This document shows, piece by piece, positions 1-11,849 of a stretch of DNA of 64,000 nt. The position numbers and the translations under genes are program-made. Positions within the stretch are counted from its first letter, which is position 1. The number at the start of each line of letters is the position of its first letter. Source of the DNA: Trifolium pratense (Eukaryota; Streptophyta; Magnoliopsida; Fabales; Fabaceae); the NCBI RefSeq assembly GCF_020283565.1, contig NC_060062.1:53342439-53406438 (forward strand), read 5' to 3'. The notes below the pieces were generated by a model. It saw nothing but the letters and a program-made list of their open reading frames with translations, did not search any database and had not been told where the DNA came from.

Positions 1-2346
1 ATAACACTTATAGCCTCGATGATGTGGAGGGTATCCCAAGAAGACACAAGGGGTGGAACGAGCTTGTAGTTTATTTATTGTGGTGGAGGGAAATAGAGGA
101 TAACATAGACATCCAAAAACTCGTAAGTGTGTGTAAGAGGGATTTTGTTTATAAAGAAAATGAGTTGGTGAAAGATTTGAGAGTAGTTTGCATGGGAGAA
201 TGTTTAAGAGGTATGTTGATGTTTGGAGGGCATGATGCCAAAGTGACGGGGGCATGGAGGAGTGAGCAAGAAGAGTTCTGATTAAGTTATTGATTGTTCT
301 TATTTTACGTTCTGCTTTTCCATTTTGGGGAGATGTGTGAGGGCAAGAAAACCGAAATACCATGCCATTAAGTTGACAAAATTGCTTGAAAGATTCGTTA
401 TCAAATTCTTTTCCATTATCACACTGAAAACTTTTAATGTTTTGTTCAAATTGGGTTCGAATAAAAGCACTAAAGGACAAAAAAATGGAATAAACTTGGG
501 ATTTTCTTCCAATCGGGAATGTCCACAAAAAATTAGTGTAATCATCCAAAAGAACTAGATAATACTTATGACCTGCTGAACTTAAATTTGGTGATGTCCA
601 CAAATCACTATGTATTATATCAAAAGGCTTAGTAGTGTGAGATTTGGAAAGCGAAAATGGTAATTTAATATGTTTCCCAAAAATGCAAGATTGACAAATA
701 GAACGACATGAAGATTGTTTATAATCAATAAACTTATTATTTCTAAGAAAACTTAAAACATGTGCTCCCGGGTGTCCCAAACGATCATGCCATAAGACGG
801 AAGAGATAGCTGCAAATGTTGATGGAGAGGTGGAAGGATGTCCGGTGGTTTTGGTGATAGGATATAGATCTCCGGTGCTATTACATCTCATTAGTGGCAT
901 CCCTGTCTGAATATCCTTCACAGAAAAACCAAAAGGGTCAAACTCAATAGATACATTATTATCAATGGTGAAACGACGCACAGAGATTAAGTTTTTAATG
1001 AGTTTTGGGGCATGCATGACATTGTTTAGAGTTAAAGGTGGGTGAGGTGGGGAAAGACAAGTTTGTCCGTAACCATGAATTGGAATTTCCTGTCCACTAC
1101 CAACAACAATATTTTTATTAGTGCTCATATTAAAATAAGATGAGAGAGTACCATGAGATGAGGTCATGTGTGAGGTTGCGCCAGTATCCATGTACCAATT
1201 GTCATCGGGAACATTGATGGACATATTCTGCATCGCCGTATCAATGTCGGTAGGTGCATAATTTGGTGCTTGGGCACTGTATGCCTGTGGTGGGCGATTG
1301 CTGGGATTCCCGGGTTGACGAGTAGGAGGTGGACGAGCCCATGGTGAGGTGGGGTAGGGACAAGGAGGAGCAGCCCATGGATGTTGTCCCCAATACTCCC
1401 ACGGTGGGTAAGAAGCCCATGGATATGGTTTTTGTTGTTGCTGCCATGGATTTTGTTGTTGCTGCCACGGACGATGTTGTCCACCATGTTGCGATCCTCT
1501 GCCGTGGTTGTTGCCTCCACGACCTCGTCCTCTGTTGCCGCCATTCTTTCCTCGATTACTGTTGCGATTTTGGTTGCGTTTCTGTCCAGTGTTGCTGTGA
1601 TTTGCTGAGATGGAATTATTTCCATAACTGGATGCATCAGTGATGGTGGTGAGGAGGGCTGTGCCTGCGGCGTTTGCGGCGATTGCTGCTTGTTTAGTTT
1701 TGAGGGTTTCTTCAAGTATTAACTTGGACCGTGCTTCGTAAAAGTGCGGCAAAGAATCATGCTGCTGAATGAGTGTCGCAACACCATCATAGTTCTCATT
1801 GAGACCTGCAATCAATTGAAGAACGAGTCTGTGCTCTGAAACTGGTGAACCAACGCTGGCTAGTTGGTCGGCAAGCATTTTTACTTCTTGGCAATAAGCC
1901 GAGATGTTGGGAAAATCGTTCATATTGACGTTAGCGAATTGGTTTTCCAGGTACACAGCCCGAGAATTCTTATTATCCTGAAAAATGTTTTCCAATCGCT
2001 CCCAAGCTTGCTGTGCAGTGGAATTCGGTTCCAAGATGGTGTGCAAAAGATCGGTAGAGATCGTACCGTAAATCCATTGAAGGACAATCGCATGCAAGCG
2101 TGACCAGAGTTTGGGATCACTCTCGGCAACCTCTTTTTCTTTTTCAGATGCTGTTTTGGATGTTTCGACAGCAGGTTCTGGTGGGATAATGTGATCGATG
2201 ACTTCGTATGCGCGGCAATGGATTTTGAATAGCTCTGCCCAGGAGGGATAGTGGCTCTTCTCCATCTCTAGAGTGATGGAGATGAAGTTTTTGACATTTG
2301 TGACAGCAAGAGCAGGGTGGAAGGGTTTATCAGATTTGTTGGCCAT
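1..2346 (-). CDS. Ty1/copia Gag-Pol polyprotein, N-terminal part, open to the window edge
   Basis: Reading leftward from the ATG at 2346-2344, one frame stays open through 782 codons to base 1 with no stop, so the coding part looks intact as far as it can be seen. Domain order: Gag of the UBN2/retrotran type (about residues 20-260); an Arg/Gly/Asn-rich then Gln/Trp/Pro-rich stretch (about 275-360) in place of a CCHC zinc knuckle; the aspartic protease motif YMDTGATSHM near 1195-1166; the integrase HHCC head (WHDRLGHP near 794-771, then CxxC); and the integrase core with HSDLW, CDNGKEFDN and NGKAERK supplying D, D and E. Reverse transcriptase would lie off the left edge. No CCHC box is visible, which some Copia Gags also lack. 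Confident as to family; whether the element is complete cannot be judged here. Confidence 0.9.
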   Translation of the reverse strand, partial: MANKSDKPFHPALAVTNVKNFISITLEMEKSHYPSWAELFKIHCRAYEVIDHIIPPEPAVETSKTASEKEKEVAESDPKLWSRLHAIVLQWIYGTISTDLLHTILEPNSTAQQAWERLENIFQDNKNSRAVYLENQFANVNMNDFPNISAYCQEVKMLADQLASVGSPVSEHRLVLQLIAGLNENYDGVATLIQQHDSLPHFYEARSKLILEETLKTKQAAIAANAAGTALLTTITDASSYGNNSISANHSNTGQKRNQNRNSNRGKNGGNRGRGRGGNNHGRGSQHGGQHRPWQQQQNPWQQQQKPYPWASYPPWEYWGQHPWAAPPCPYPTSPWARPPPTRQPGNPSNRPPQAYSAQAPNYAPTDIDTAMQNMSINVPDDNWYMDTGATSHMTSSHGTLSSYFNMSTNKNIVVGSGQEIPIHGYGQTCLSPPHPPLTLNNVMHAPKLIKNLISVRRFTIDNNVSIEFDPFGFSVKDIQTGMPLMRCNSTGDLYPITKTTGHPSTSPSTFAAISSVLWHDRLGHPGAHVLSFLRNNKFIDYKQSSCRSICQSCIFGKHIKLPFSLSKSHTTKPFDIIHSDLWTSPNLSSAGHKYYLVLLDDYTNFLWTFPIGRKSQVYSIFLSFSAFIRTQFEQNIKSFQCDNGKEFDNESFKQFCQLNGMVFRFSCPHTSPQNGKAERKIRTINNLIRTLLAHSSMPPSLWHHALQTSTYLLNILPCKLLSNLSPTHFLYKQNPSYTHLRVFGCLCYPLFPSTTINKLQARSTPCVFLGYPPHHRGYKCY

Positions 2347-2615
2347 TGTTAAGAAAAAAAAAAGGATTGAACACAGCGATCTTAAAATTGAGTATTGGGC
2401 CTAACTCAACCTTACAAATCCAGCTTGTAAGGTGAGGATTGCCTCTAGTATATAAACACTTAGTCAGGCCATCTCTCAACCGATGTGGGACTCTTAACAC
2501 ACCCCCTCACGCCCAGCACTATTGGGCTTGGTGCGTGGATATAAACGGTAGGTGGCCCGATAGCGGAAACCTGATAACAGGTGGCCCAACGGATCGTGGA
2601 GAGGCTCTGATACCA
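2347..2615 (-). mobile_element. TRIM-like body (3' LTR, PPT, short interior, PBS) abutting the copia start codon
   Basis: On the minus strand 2603-2615 reads TGGTATCAGAGCC, the usual initiator-tRNA-Met primer site. About 90 bp further on, 2500-2510 is a purine run (GTGAGGGGGTG), and then an LTR-like segment 2347-2499 has perfect 8-bp ends (TGTTAAGA/TCTTAACA). This is the layout of a legume TRIM. The LTR-like end touches the Gag ATG with no spacer. The matching 5' LTR is not found to the right of the PBS, so the leader of the Copia element is either chimeric or the relic of a TRIM insertion. Confidence 0.6.
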
Positions 2616-2801
2616 TATAAGATAATATTGATGCATGTGTATTTCATTCATCTTGGCAAAATATATACATCAATACATGAGTCATACATGAGTCATGATT
2701 TGCTGTCACTAAGTTAATATACATTGATTTACATGCTAATAATATGTGATTCTAATAATAACAACAATAATAATAATAAATATGTGATTCTGTATTCTAA
2801 C
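2616..2801 (-). repeat. Probable 5' LTR of the copia element (ends uncertain)
   Basis: This AT-rich segment lies directly upstream (minus sense) of the PBS at 2603-2615. Its outer end, 2801-2792 read on the minus strand, is TGTTAGAATA, a normal LTR start. No clean CA end abuts the PBS; the nearest leaves a 13-base spacer at 2616-2628. The left-hand LTR is outside the window, so the boundaries are a guess. Confidence 0.4.
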
Positions 2802-3668
2802 AGAGTTATCAATGGTGTATCTGGTTGGTGAGTGGGGTTGTCATTAGGGAGATCTTATCTCTAAACCGGAGTTAGAATAAGATCGTTTTGATTAGTTACT
2901 CGGTGTGAGTAATTTTTGGTGTTGACTAACTTAGCGGTGATAGGAAATTCATACATTTTTGGTGTGGTTTGGAATAATACCCAATGGTGGGGTACCGAAC
3001 CTTAATACCCAATGGTGGGGTATTGTGTCCAATGGTGGGACACTGTCCAATGGTGGGACAATTTACTCTGCGGAGCGGTGATATCCGGATCATATAGGGT
3101 GCATTAAAATATGGTATAGACTAATCTTTAGGATTTGGTGAAACATCAGAGAGTGTAACTATGGTGTCGTGTGGTAAGTGATTGACAACTACTTATTTTA
3201 TTATTGGTAATTTATGAGTTTTCCCTATGTATATATGCATGGTTAATTGATGTTTTCCTATGTTTTGGAGCGACCCTCATGTATAAATTTGGCCAGGTTA
3301 CTAATCCAGTAAATCAGAGTTGCGCAGCGAGAGCGTAGTGACGTGTAGTTGAGGCTCTAAGATTCGTGGACATTGGTGTTAGCCTTGCCGAGAGAGATTC
3401 TCACAAGCGTATCAGAGTTATGACCAGCAATAGGATATGTTTTGGGTAGTAATAGGTCAAGAGTCTTGGTGTAGAATTTTATTTTGAGTTGAAGATAAAT
3501 TCAATATTTTGTAATTACTATATTCTTAATTATTAATTTCGAGAGATCTATGATTTTAATGTTTCATATTTAGTAATATAAGTTTATTTTATTCTTTTAA
3601 AAATAAAAATGTTAACTGTTTTGGTTAAAATTTTATTAATTAATGTCCCAAAAATCCGGGATGTTACA
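2802..3668 (+). mobile_element. Gypsy-type LTR fragment (solo or truncated)
   Basis: The segment ends in a typical plant chromovirus-like LTR terminus (CCGGGATGTTACA, ending 3668). It contains short direct repeats of 'CCAATGGTGGGG/ACA' (2990-3062). There is no coding sequence. The left end seems cut by the Copia LTR at 2801, and no target duplication could be matched. Confidence 0.45.
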
Positions 3669-5020
3669 ATATCACAAGTGACCTTCATATAATGATCACA
3701 ATGATCTTCATAATTTCTTCAAGAAAATTTCATTCTTTGAGCAATCATTCAAAGATGCTTCAATATTAAGGTTTTCCCTTTTTCTTCTTTAATTATAATA
3801 TCACATATATATTTTCATTAGTTTTGCTAATTTGTCCACTTTTCCTTTTTTTTTCTTTCAATTCTAGCGAGAAGCCGAGCTTTTAAAATTAACACGGTCA
3901 TTATTATTACCTCAACGATGGCCACAATTTTGTCCATGGTAATCGTGTGTTGCTACATTCACTTCCGGGAATGGAGTAACATCAATGGGTTGGACTTCAT
4001 TCACTTCTGGGAATGATTTTTCATTCATTTATCATTGATATATACTATCATCAAATAATAAAATTAAGCAAATACTTAGATAAGCATAATAAACATAGTC
4101 AAATAAAAAAAATTAATTCCAATTATTTTTTATTAATACTAATGTAATGTAACGTACTGAAAATTTATAATGCAAATTAAATAGTAACTTAATAATAATT
4201 ATAATGTAACCTATGTTATGAATAAGATTAATTAGTAACTTATTGAAAAAATAAAAAATAAATTGGCATATAACGTATTGATAACAAAATTGGCATATGA
4301 TATACATTTTTTATGTTTTGTACAATATAGAAATAAATAAATAAATCCATTGAAAATTGTAAATTGCCAAAATTTTATAAAAATTGGTAAAACTATCCTT
4401 TAGGGATGCATATGTATATTGAATTCTTCTGGAATTCTTAAGAAATAATTTGATTTTTCTTTTAAGTTCTTCAGGAACTATATAATATCGTTATAATGTA
4501 AGAATAATCCTTTATGCAATCCTCATAAGAATAATCCATATTCTTCGTTATATTATAATATATCTAATTGTACAATCCTTCATAGATGTATCCATAATGA
4601 ATTCTTCAAGAATTCGTGGAGTATAATTGGTTTTTAAATTGTTCAAGAACTATATAACAGATTAAATCAGTTATTTATCCAATCCTTCAGGGATTGATGT
4701 TCATTTTACTTATATCTATGAATCTTCAGGATTCATATTTTAAAATATATTTTACGGTACTTTTAGAAGCGTATGCTTATGAATCTTCAGGATTCATATT
4801 TTAAAATTTCATCATACTATGAATCTTCAGGATTCATATTTCAAAATTTCACCACGATACTTCTGGATCGTAGGTTTGTGAATCAATATAAAAAAAAACG
4901 AGAAGAACAAAATAATCTGAAAAAATAGAATAAAAAAAAATTCATATATAAAATAAAATTGTCACTTCCCATTGTTGTTATACCTTTCTTGAAAGAGGAG
5001 AGACTATCGTGCTGATAACG
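3669..5020 (-). mobile_element. Decayed copia leader with hairpin array and gag remnant
   Basis: This is the interior of the element whose LTR is 5021-5229. Directly left of that LTR, the minus strand reads CGTTATCAGCACGA (5020-5007), a sequence commonly seen after plant Copia 5' LTRs. From 4396 to 4871 there are about nine small hairpins with changing stems and a conserved TTCAG/TTCTG loop. At about 4020-3880 (minus) a short Gag-like stretch (FPEVNxxTHDYHG) is readable before a stop. The rest is AT-rich and not coding. Confidence 0.55.
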
Positions 5021-5229
5021 TGTTATGAACTATTTCTAAAGAATAACAAGAATATAGAAGGAGAAGAGAAAGAGAGAAGAGAAAGAAATAAACCATTGTT
5101 AGACCATTGTTATTATTCTATTCACAAGTGTGCTTTACATCGTAACAAATGAGTCTTATTTATAGGACACAATTAGGGGACAAGAAAACCTACACAATAA
5201 TAGACATTCATTACATATTATTCATAACA
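5021..5229 (-). repeat. Copia LTR (209 bp) just upstream of the CAF2-like gene
   Basis: The ends are a perfect 9-bp inverted repeat (TGTTATGAA at 5021, TTCATAACA ending 5229), with a primer-site-like sequence next to the left end. The second LTR is missing or has been replaced by the Gypsy LTR fragment. The LTR ends 114 bp before the CAF2-like ATG at 5344 and points the other way. Confidence 0.75.
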
Positions 5230-5343
5230 ATTCCGATTCTAAATAAATAAATAAATAAATAAAAAATTATGCATTTTGGTGCCCAACAGTTCTTATCCAG
5301 TGTGGTGGGTGAGAGAGTAACTGAAAAAACCAGACATTGATCA

Positions 5344-8300
5344 ATGGTTATAGTTGCATTATCTTCTTCCCTTCCGGGGAGGTCCAACCTCTTCTCATCC
5401 TTACCTCCACCCAACAACCCTACCTCCTCCTCATCATCATCTGCCACTCCTCGTCCCCCTATTCCCATTCCCAAATACCCTCCCCCTAAAAAACCACCAC
5501 CACCACCACCACCAAACCCAGCCTTCAAACACCACAACAAATCCAAATACTACAAACCCATTAAAAACCCCACAGTCATCACTTCCGAAGGCGACCGTTC
5601 CGTAATAATCGGTGAATCAGGCGTTTCCTATCTTCTCCCCGGCGCACCTTTCGAATTCCAGTTCAGTTACTCGGAGACACCGAAAGTGAAACCGTTAGCG
5701 ATTCGTGAACCGGCGTTTTTACCTTTTGAACCGCCGACGATGCCGAGGCCTTGGACTGGTAAAGCTCCGTTGAAGAAGTCGAAGAAGAATATTCCGCTTT
5801 TTGATTCGTTTAATCCTCCGCCTCCTGATATGAAAGGTGTTAAGAAAGTTGAAATGCCGGGTCCTTTTCCTCTTGGGAAGTTTCCAGAAGAAGGAATGAG
5901 TAGAAAGGAGATACTTGGTGAGCCTCTTAAGAAATGGGAGGTCAAAATGCTTGTTAAGCCTATGATGTCTGATAATCGCCAGGTTAATCTCGGTGAGTTC
6001 AAATTCATGGCTACTTTTGTTTGATTGAATTATTAGTAGTTAAGGTTTTAAATATACCATGAATGGTGAAGTATTGGACTGTGCTAATGATGTTTGGTTT
6101 TCATTTGGTGGTTTAGGAAGGGACGGATTAACGCATAACATGTTGGAGTTGATACATTCACATTGGAAGCGTCGCCGCGTTTGTAAAATTCGGTGTAAAG
6201 GTGTTCCCACTGTTGATATGGATAATGTTTGCCGCCATATTGAGGTTTGAATTTGATTCCCAATCCTGTCTACTTCCTCAACATTATATAACAACATTTT
6301 CATAATATCATTCCTGGCTGGGTATGTATAGATTGTGCACAAGAACAACAGGTTATAATCTTGAAATGAAAAATAATATTATGTCAATTAGTATAGTTTG
6401 TGGTGAAACTGTTTTTTAGTGGATTTACTTATGATGTTATATATAGTCTTGTCTTGGATAGTCACATACATAGAGTGGCTTTTATCTTGTACTAGTTTAC
6501 AAACTGGATCGTTTTTGAACAAGGATTTTGACCTGGTATAGTTGGCCATGCATCATTTACTTGTAGTAATATCCTGTACACAATTCCTATAATCTCAAAC
6601 AACCCTGAATCAAACAAGACACTGTCCTTCATTTTCAACATGCCTAACACTCCATACCATAAAATAGAAATGATTAACATCTTCAAAATTATCCTCAACA
6701 ACTACTATCTGATGTCACTTGAAAGTCCAACAAGCCATCTATTTGGAAGGTATACTAAAGAAGGTGATGAGGATGGAAAACTATGTAGGACAGTTGTGTA
6801 TTTGATCAGACAGCAATGTAGAAGACATGTATTTAATTGTGTAGAACAGTTTTGTATCTAATTATACAGAACAGTTTATAGCACTTATGTTTTCGTAGTA
6901 TATGACATCAGTACGGGGCATAGAGGAAGTTACAATATGTATTTGGTAGTTTTGGACAGAGTGTATTATCGGTAGGAGTTCATCAACTCCGGAAGAACAT
7001 CTTTTATATAGTTTTTGTAAATTATATGTTTAATTATAATAAACATCAATTTGGAAGGCATACTCCTAAAGGGGGCACAGCATAGGATGTAGAACTTTGC
7101 TAGAACTACAAATAGACACCATAACTACTTCCTAACCCCCTATCTACATAACATACTAGAAATACATTACTAGTAATAGCTGTTCTGCATAATTCAATAT
7201 ATAAAGTCTACATTACTGTCCTATGTCACTACCTAACAGAATTCTACATCCTACACCCTTCTGAAATATTTCTTCCTAATAGATGGGTTATTAGACTTTC
7301 AAGTTTCAAGTCCCATCACAATACATGGCAGCCTTTACCAATCTTTCACTCTGACCATTTTTCCTAACGCAGAGTCCAAGTCGGCTTTGTAAATATAACA
7401 CAATATTCACAAACCTTGAATGCACATGAAGTCATGAGTTCAGATTTGAAAATGACAACCATTTTGTCCCCCGAACACAAAAATTCCCATTGCCTGAAAA
7501 AGTATGTGGATTATGATCTTTGCAGAAGATGAACAAGTTGTTGAGTATGGAGATATTATCAAGATCCAAAAGGAGGGAATGGTTGGGAGATGATCAGCGG
7601 GAAGTCTCACAAAATGGGAATCCCCAAATCCCACGTCAAGCCGTCAAGGGCAAGGTGGAACTTCAAAGTGAATATATTATTAGGGTGTCTCATGATCTCA
7701 TCAAGGTTGAATAAGGACAGCCGGTAGTCAGTCAGTTCATTAGTTAGGTAAATAAGGAAATCAGACTGTGAAGGAAAGGAAAGATCCACTGTGAAGGAAA
7801 AATCCTTGAGGGGATTCTATTCCACATTTTATGTTTAGAGACTTTAGAATTCATAGCTCAATAGTACAACTCCCATCCTGTATTTCTTTCTTTCTGGGTT
7901 CCCATCTCATTTTCTGAGTTACTAACAGATATAGATTCCACTGATGTTGCCATTCAAAAAAAAAAAAAAAGACTCATTGATGTGACTATCCTGACAGCTT
8001 AAGCTTTTGGGATAATCGGTTATTTGACATGGTATCAGAGGCTCTATGACTAAGTGGTATAGAGTTCGATCCCCGCTCCCCTCACTTTCAAATTAAAAAG
8101 TGGAATTTAAGCATATGGTAGGTGGGCCTATGCATTATCCACGCTTCAAGCCCAAGTGGGCTCTTGCGTGAGGGGGTGTGTTAGAAATAATATAAAACCA
8201 TTGATGTGACTCCATCCTAACAGCTTATGCTTTTGGGATAATCGGTTATTTGATAGTTTTTACTTTTCTCAAATCAATCACTGCACAGCATTGACCAAAT

Positions 8301-10844
8301 CAATAAGTTTGTTATGAACCGTGCATGAAAGTTGATTGTTGCAACTTGCATATAATCACCTTTTTTTGCTTTGACGTAAAATCCTTATATGTCGTGACAG
8401 GAGAAAGCAGGGGGGAAAATAATACATCGAGATGGTGGTGTAGTTTATCTTTTCCGTGGCAGAAATTACAACTACCGTACTCGTCCGCAGTATCCAGTGA
8501 TGCTCTGGAAGCCAGCTGCTCCTGTTTATCCAAAACTTATACAAGATGCTCCAGAAGGATTAACAAAAGCTGAAGCAGATGAGTTACGGATGAAAGGGAA
8601 AAGATTGTTGCCCATATGTAAAATAGGTAACTATCTATTAATTTTTAGATTTCTCTTTCTAATTTTGACAAACACACTGCATGAAGAAATTTGACAACTT
8701 GCATAGAGTAACTGCAGTCGCAAGGTGAGACTAGAGTTTCCTTAGACTCAAATCTTTAGGTGTAGTATTTAAAACGGTTGGAAGTTGGATGAATTACAAT
8801 TTAGTGTAATTAATAGCTGTGTAAGACTGTAAGTCTTGCAAATCTACATGTCATTAGACTTAAGTATCAAGTATCATTGCCCAAATAAAAAAATTTGACC
8901 ACACGATATGCTTTTGACTTTTTAAGGGTATTGGCAAGAAGGAACATCACCTGGTTAGTTGAGTATGATATTGAAAATAGAATATTCAATGCAAGTAAAC
9001 CAGCAGAAGAATCGAATACAAAATCATATTAGGTGGAAAGATAATCAAAATCAATTAGAATTGGGTTGTTATTATGTTTTGCATTTCTTTGTTGATCTGC
9101 ATATTTATCCTGCATATTAAGCACTCTTTTCTGTTTAAAGTTATTGTTGATTTTACATTCTCCTTTTGGGCTAATTACACATTTATTTAAGACACTGGTT
9201 GTGCCTTCTTTTTCTTAATTTAAACATCTCATTTACTTTTGTCTTGTTGCAGGCAAAAATGGAGTATACACATCACTTGTAAAGGATGTCAGAGATGCTT
9301 TTGAAGGGAGCCATTTGGTGAAGATTGACTGCAAGGGATTGGACCCTAGTGATTACAAGAAGTTAGGTGCCAAGCTTAAGGTACTAGATAACTTGTTTTC
9401 TTTGTCTTCTTTATTATACATTGTTCCTTTCATCTTTTTGTCAAACCCAAATAATTTTTATACTGTAATATAGTATAGTATGCATTGTGTATGTATACTA
9501 AAGTATTACTGCGATCATTATTTAGAAGCATTCTGTTGCATGCAATTTGATCTTCTTGCTTTGGCAGGATTTGGTTCCTTGTGTGCTATTGTCTTTTGAT
9601 GATGAAAAAGTACTGATTTGGAGGGGCAGAGACTGGAAATCAAAGTACCCACAAGCTCCAGTTTTTCCACCTGCTGCAGTTGGCATTACAAGGAATTTGG
9701 ACAATACAGGTATGTGTTAGAGAAAAAAGTTGGTTGCACCATTTTCTATTAAAAGTCTTGTCCGAATGGATTTCTCCTACAGAATACATACATATATGTG
9801 TATATATTATGAAATATTATTGGTGAAGACTAAGAGACTAGCATGAGAATTCTCAATGCATCTACAAAAAGAGAAAAGAATAACTGAAAAGTAAAAAAGT
9901 AAAATTGAAAGATACAAATAATAGTAGTATTTTGTGTTTAAAATGAGGTGATTGTGAGCAATCTGATCTCTAGGAATGATATGGTTTGTGCTAAAAACAG
10001 ATTAGAGGTTTATGACGACATGTTTGATGAATTTCCCAAGCTGATAATACAAAGTCAATTTCTTAGTTTTCTTCGTATGTATTTCAACGGTGACCAAGAA
10101 CAGGAGATATATTCTAGAAATGCATACTGAGGTTTTTTGAATTTTCTTGAGCTAATTGGAAGTTTAGAATGGCTAAATTAGATTTTGTTATGTAAAGTGA
10201 TACTGTGGGGGGATTATTGAGGAAAATAAGTTTTTCGCATGGGATGCGGCGTTGCAGTAAATGGAGTTTCCTCGAAATTTCTTCGACAATGATTTTCCTA
10301 GGGAAGCAATATTAGCCTTGAGACGAATTGATATATTCCCTCCATTGTCATAGATTGATCATGTATGATAGTTTTGTTTGTGTTTTTGTGTTATATCTTT
10401 GACCTATTCATATGTAACATTATGATTATGATTTGACAATGTTAATCAGATAAGGTTGGCGATAATCAATCAAAGGATATAAGCAACATGGTCAAAACAA
10501 GCTCAAAAATGTTATCTTTGTGGAAGAGTGCAATTGAGGCAAACAAAGCTTTGTTGCTAGAAGAATTTAATCTTGGTCCTGATGCTCTCTTGGAGAAGGT
10601 AGAAGAATTTGAGGGTATTTCGCATGCCACAGAACACTCCTATCCAGCATTTACTTCTTCAAGTGACGGCGTAGAGGATGTTGATGATTATAATGGCAAC
10701 AATGATGATGAAGATAATGATGATTACTACAATGACGATGGAGACGTCGACGAGTTTAATGATATAGTGGATACTTATGCTCAACCCGGAACGCTACCAG
10801 TTGATTTGCTTGTTAATAAGCTCAAATTTAGAAATAAGTACTAA
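5344..10844 (+). CDS. CAF2: CRS2-associated factor 2-like, chloroplast group II intron splicing factor
   Basis: Six exons: 5344-5992, 6117-6244, 8401-8626, 9253-9380, 9568-9709 and 10450-10844. All introns are GT-AG and phases close exactly, giving 555 aa, near the length of Arabidopsis CAF2. The N-terminus (1 to about 65) is Ser-rich and then has a run of seven prolines, as expected for a plastid transit region. Then comes the CAF signature ([24 protein letters not shown]), CRM domain 1 (about 189-292, with [18 protein letters not shown] and [14 protein letters not shown]) and CRM domain 2 (about 312-420, ending [13 protein letters not shown]). The tail is strongly acidic (about 498-530). 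In the family, CAF proteins bind the peptidyl-tRNA-hydrolase-like CRS2 and promote splicing of plastid group II introns. Intron 2 (2,156 bp) hosts a TRIM. CAF1 is the alternative, but the motif pattern fits CAF2 better. Confidence 0.93.
7945..8253 (+). mobile_element. TRIM (terminal-repeat retrotransposon in miniature) in intron 2
   Basis: Direct repeats 7945-8029 and 8179-8253 share a 50-base core (from CATTGATGTGAC to GGGATAATCGGTTATTTGA). The left copy ends in CA and is followed at once by the primer site TGGTATCAGAG (8030-8040). The right copy is preceded by the purine tract GTGAGGGGGTG. The interior is about 150 bp and non-coding. No matching target duplication was seen. Confidence 0.75.
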
Positions 10845-11849
10845 GACTTAAAAAAACAACTATAATAACTTGAGAAGAGCTTGTGTAAATTAGCAAAGTA
10901 GCTTAAAATTGTAAAATTACTAATCATGAAAAAAAATAGTTGTATATAATTAATTGGTCATTTTTCTCAAAAAATATTATGTCCCTTGGTTTCATGAGGG
11001 ATGCAATATCTGTTATATTACTTGCAAAATTATGATACTTCAAACGGATAATAAACAAAAGAATAATCCAAATGTGACATGAGATGAATAAGTAATTATT
11101 AATATTGACAACATACATGTAAGAACCGAACATTGAAAGTGATTATTATACAAAAAAAGAAAAGAAACAACAACATTGAAAATTATTATAAGAAATAATA
11201 AATGACCATATATTGTTAGAAAAAGGCGTATTCTGTTTGTGCCATTGTCTAGTTAATAGTTATATATCATATCATGGTTATGATTTATGAATATTCCATT
11301 CTTCTGTTAAATGTCTTTCCAATAAGATGAAATAGTGATCACTGATCACCCAACAAATCCAAAAGGCATCTTATTCCTTTATCTATCACCAAATTCCTTG
11401 TAATCAAGCAAAGCATCTATACTTCATGTCTCTCAATTTTACTTCTCAACATTAGTGAATGAAGTATCTTATTTATTTATTTTTTATTTCATTTGAATGA
11501 AGTGTTAAACTTTATGTACTTTTGTCTAAGTTCATCTCAAGCAAGGAATATAAGTGTCATTGGCTTAAAAAATTTATGAGCAAGCTTATTATGCTTTTAG
11601 TTTTTTAGGTTCATTTTCTCCTACATTTGAATGGTTTGGTTGCATTTATGTTGTGATCACTCTTCTACATTTTCTAAATGCATTTTTTTTGTTACTATTA
11701 GAATTCATACAATTTGCAACATTTTGGCATTAAAGTGATCTTTGTAATATCTCAATAATTTCATCATTCTTTGAATGAGTAGAGAATTATAGTCTAATTA
11801 TCATTAAAAGGGTTGATAATATTGCATCAAGAATAATCATACATTACTC
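10845..11849. other. Intergenic, AT-rich
   Basis: This gap holds the downstream region of the CAF2-like gene and the upstream region of the next gene. No gene or recognisable repeat is seen. Confidence 0.6.

Noticed and set aside
1164..1715. Other-frame open frames across the copia Gag region
   Set aside because: They are shadows of the continuous 782-codon Gag-Pol frame on the same strand.
5211..5546. Minus-strand Gly-rich frame opposite the first CAF2-like exon
   Set aside because: It is the reverse of the Pro/Ser-rich coding sequence and includes LTR DNA.
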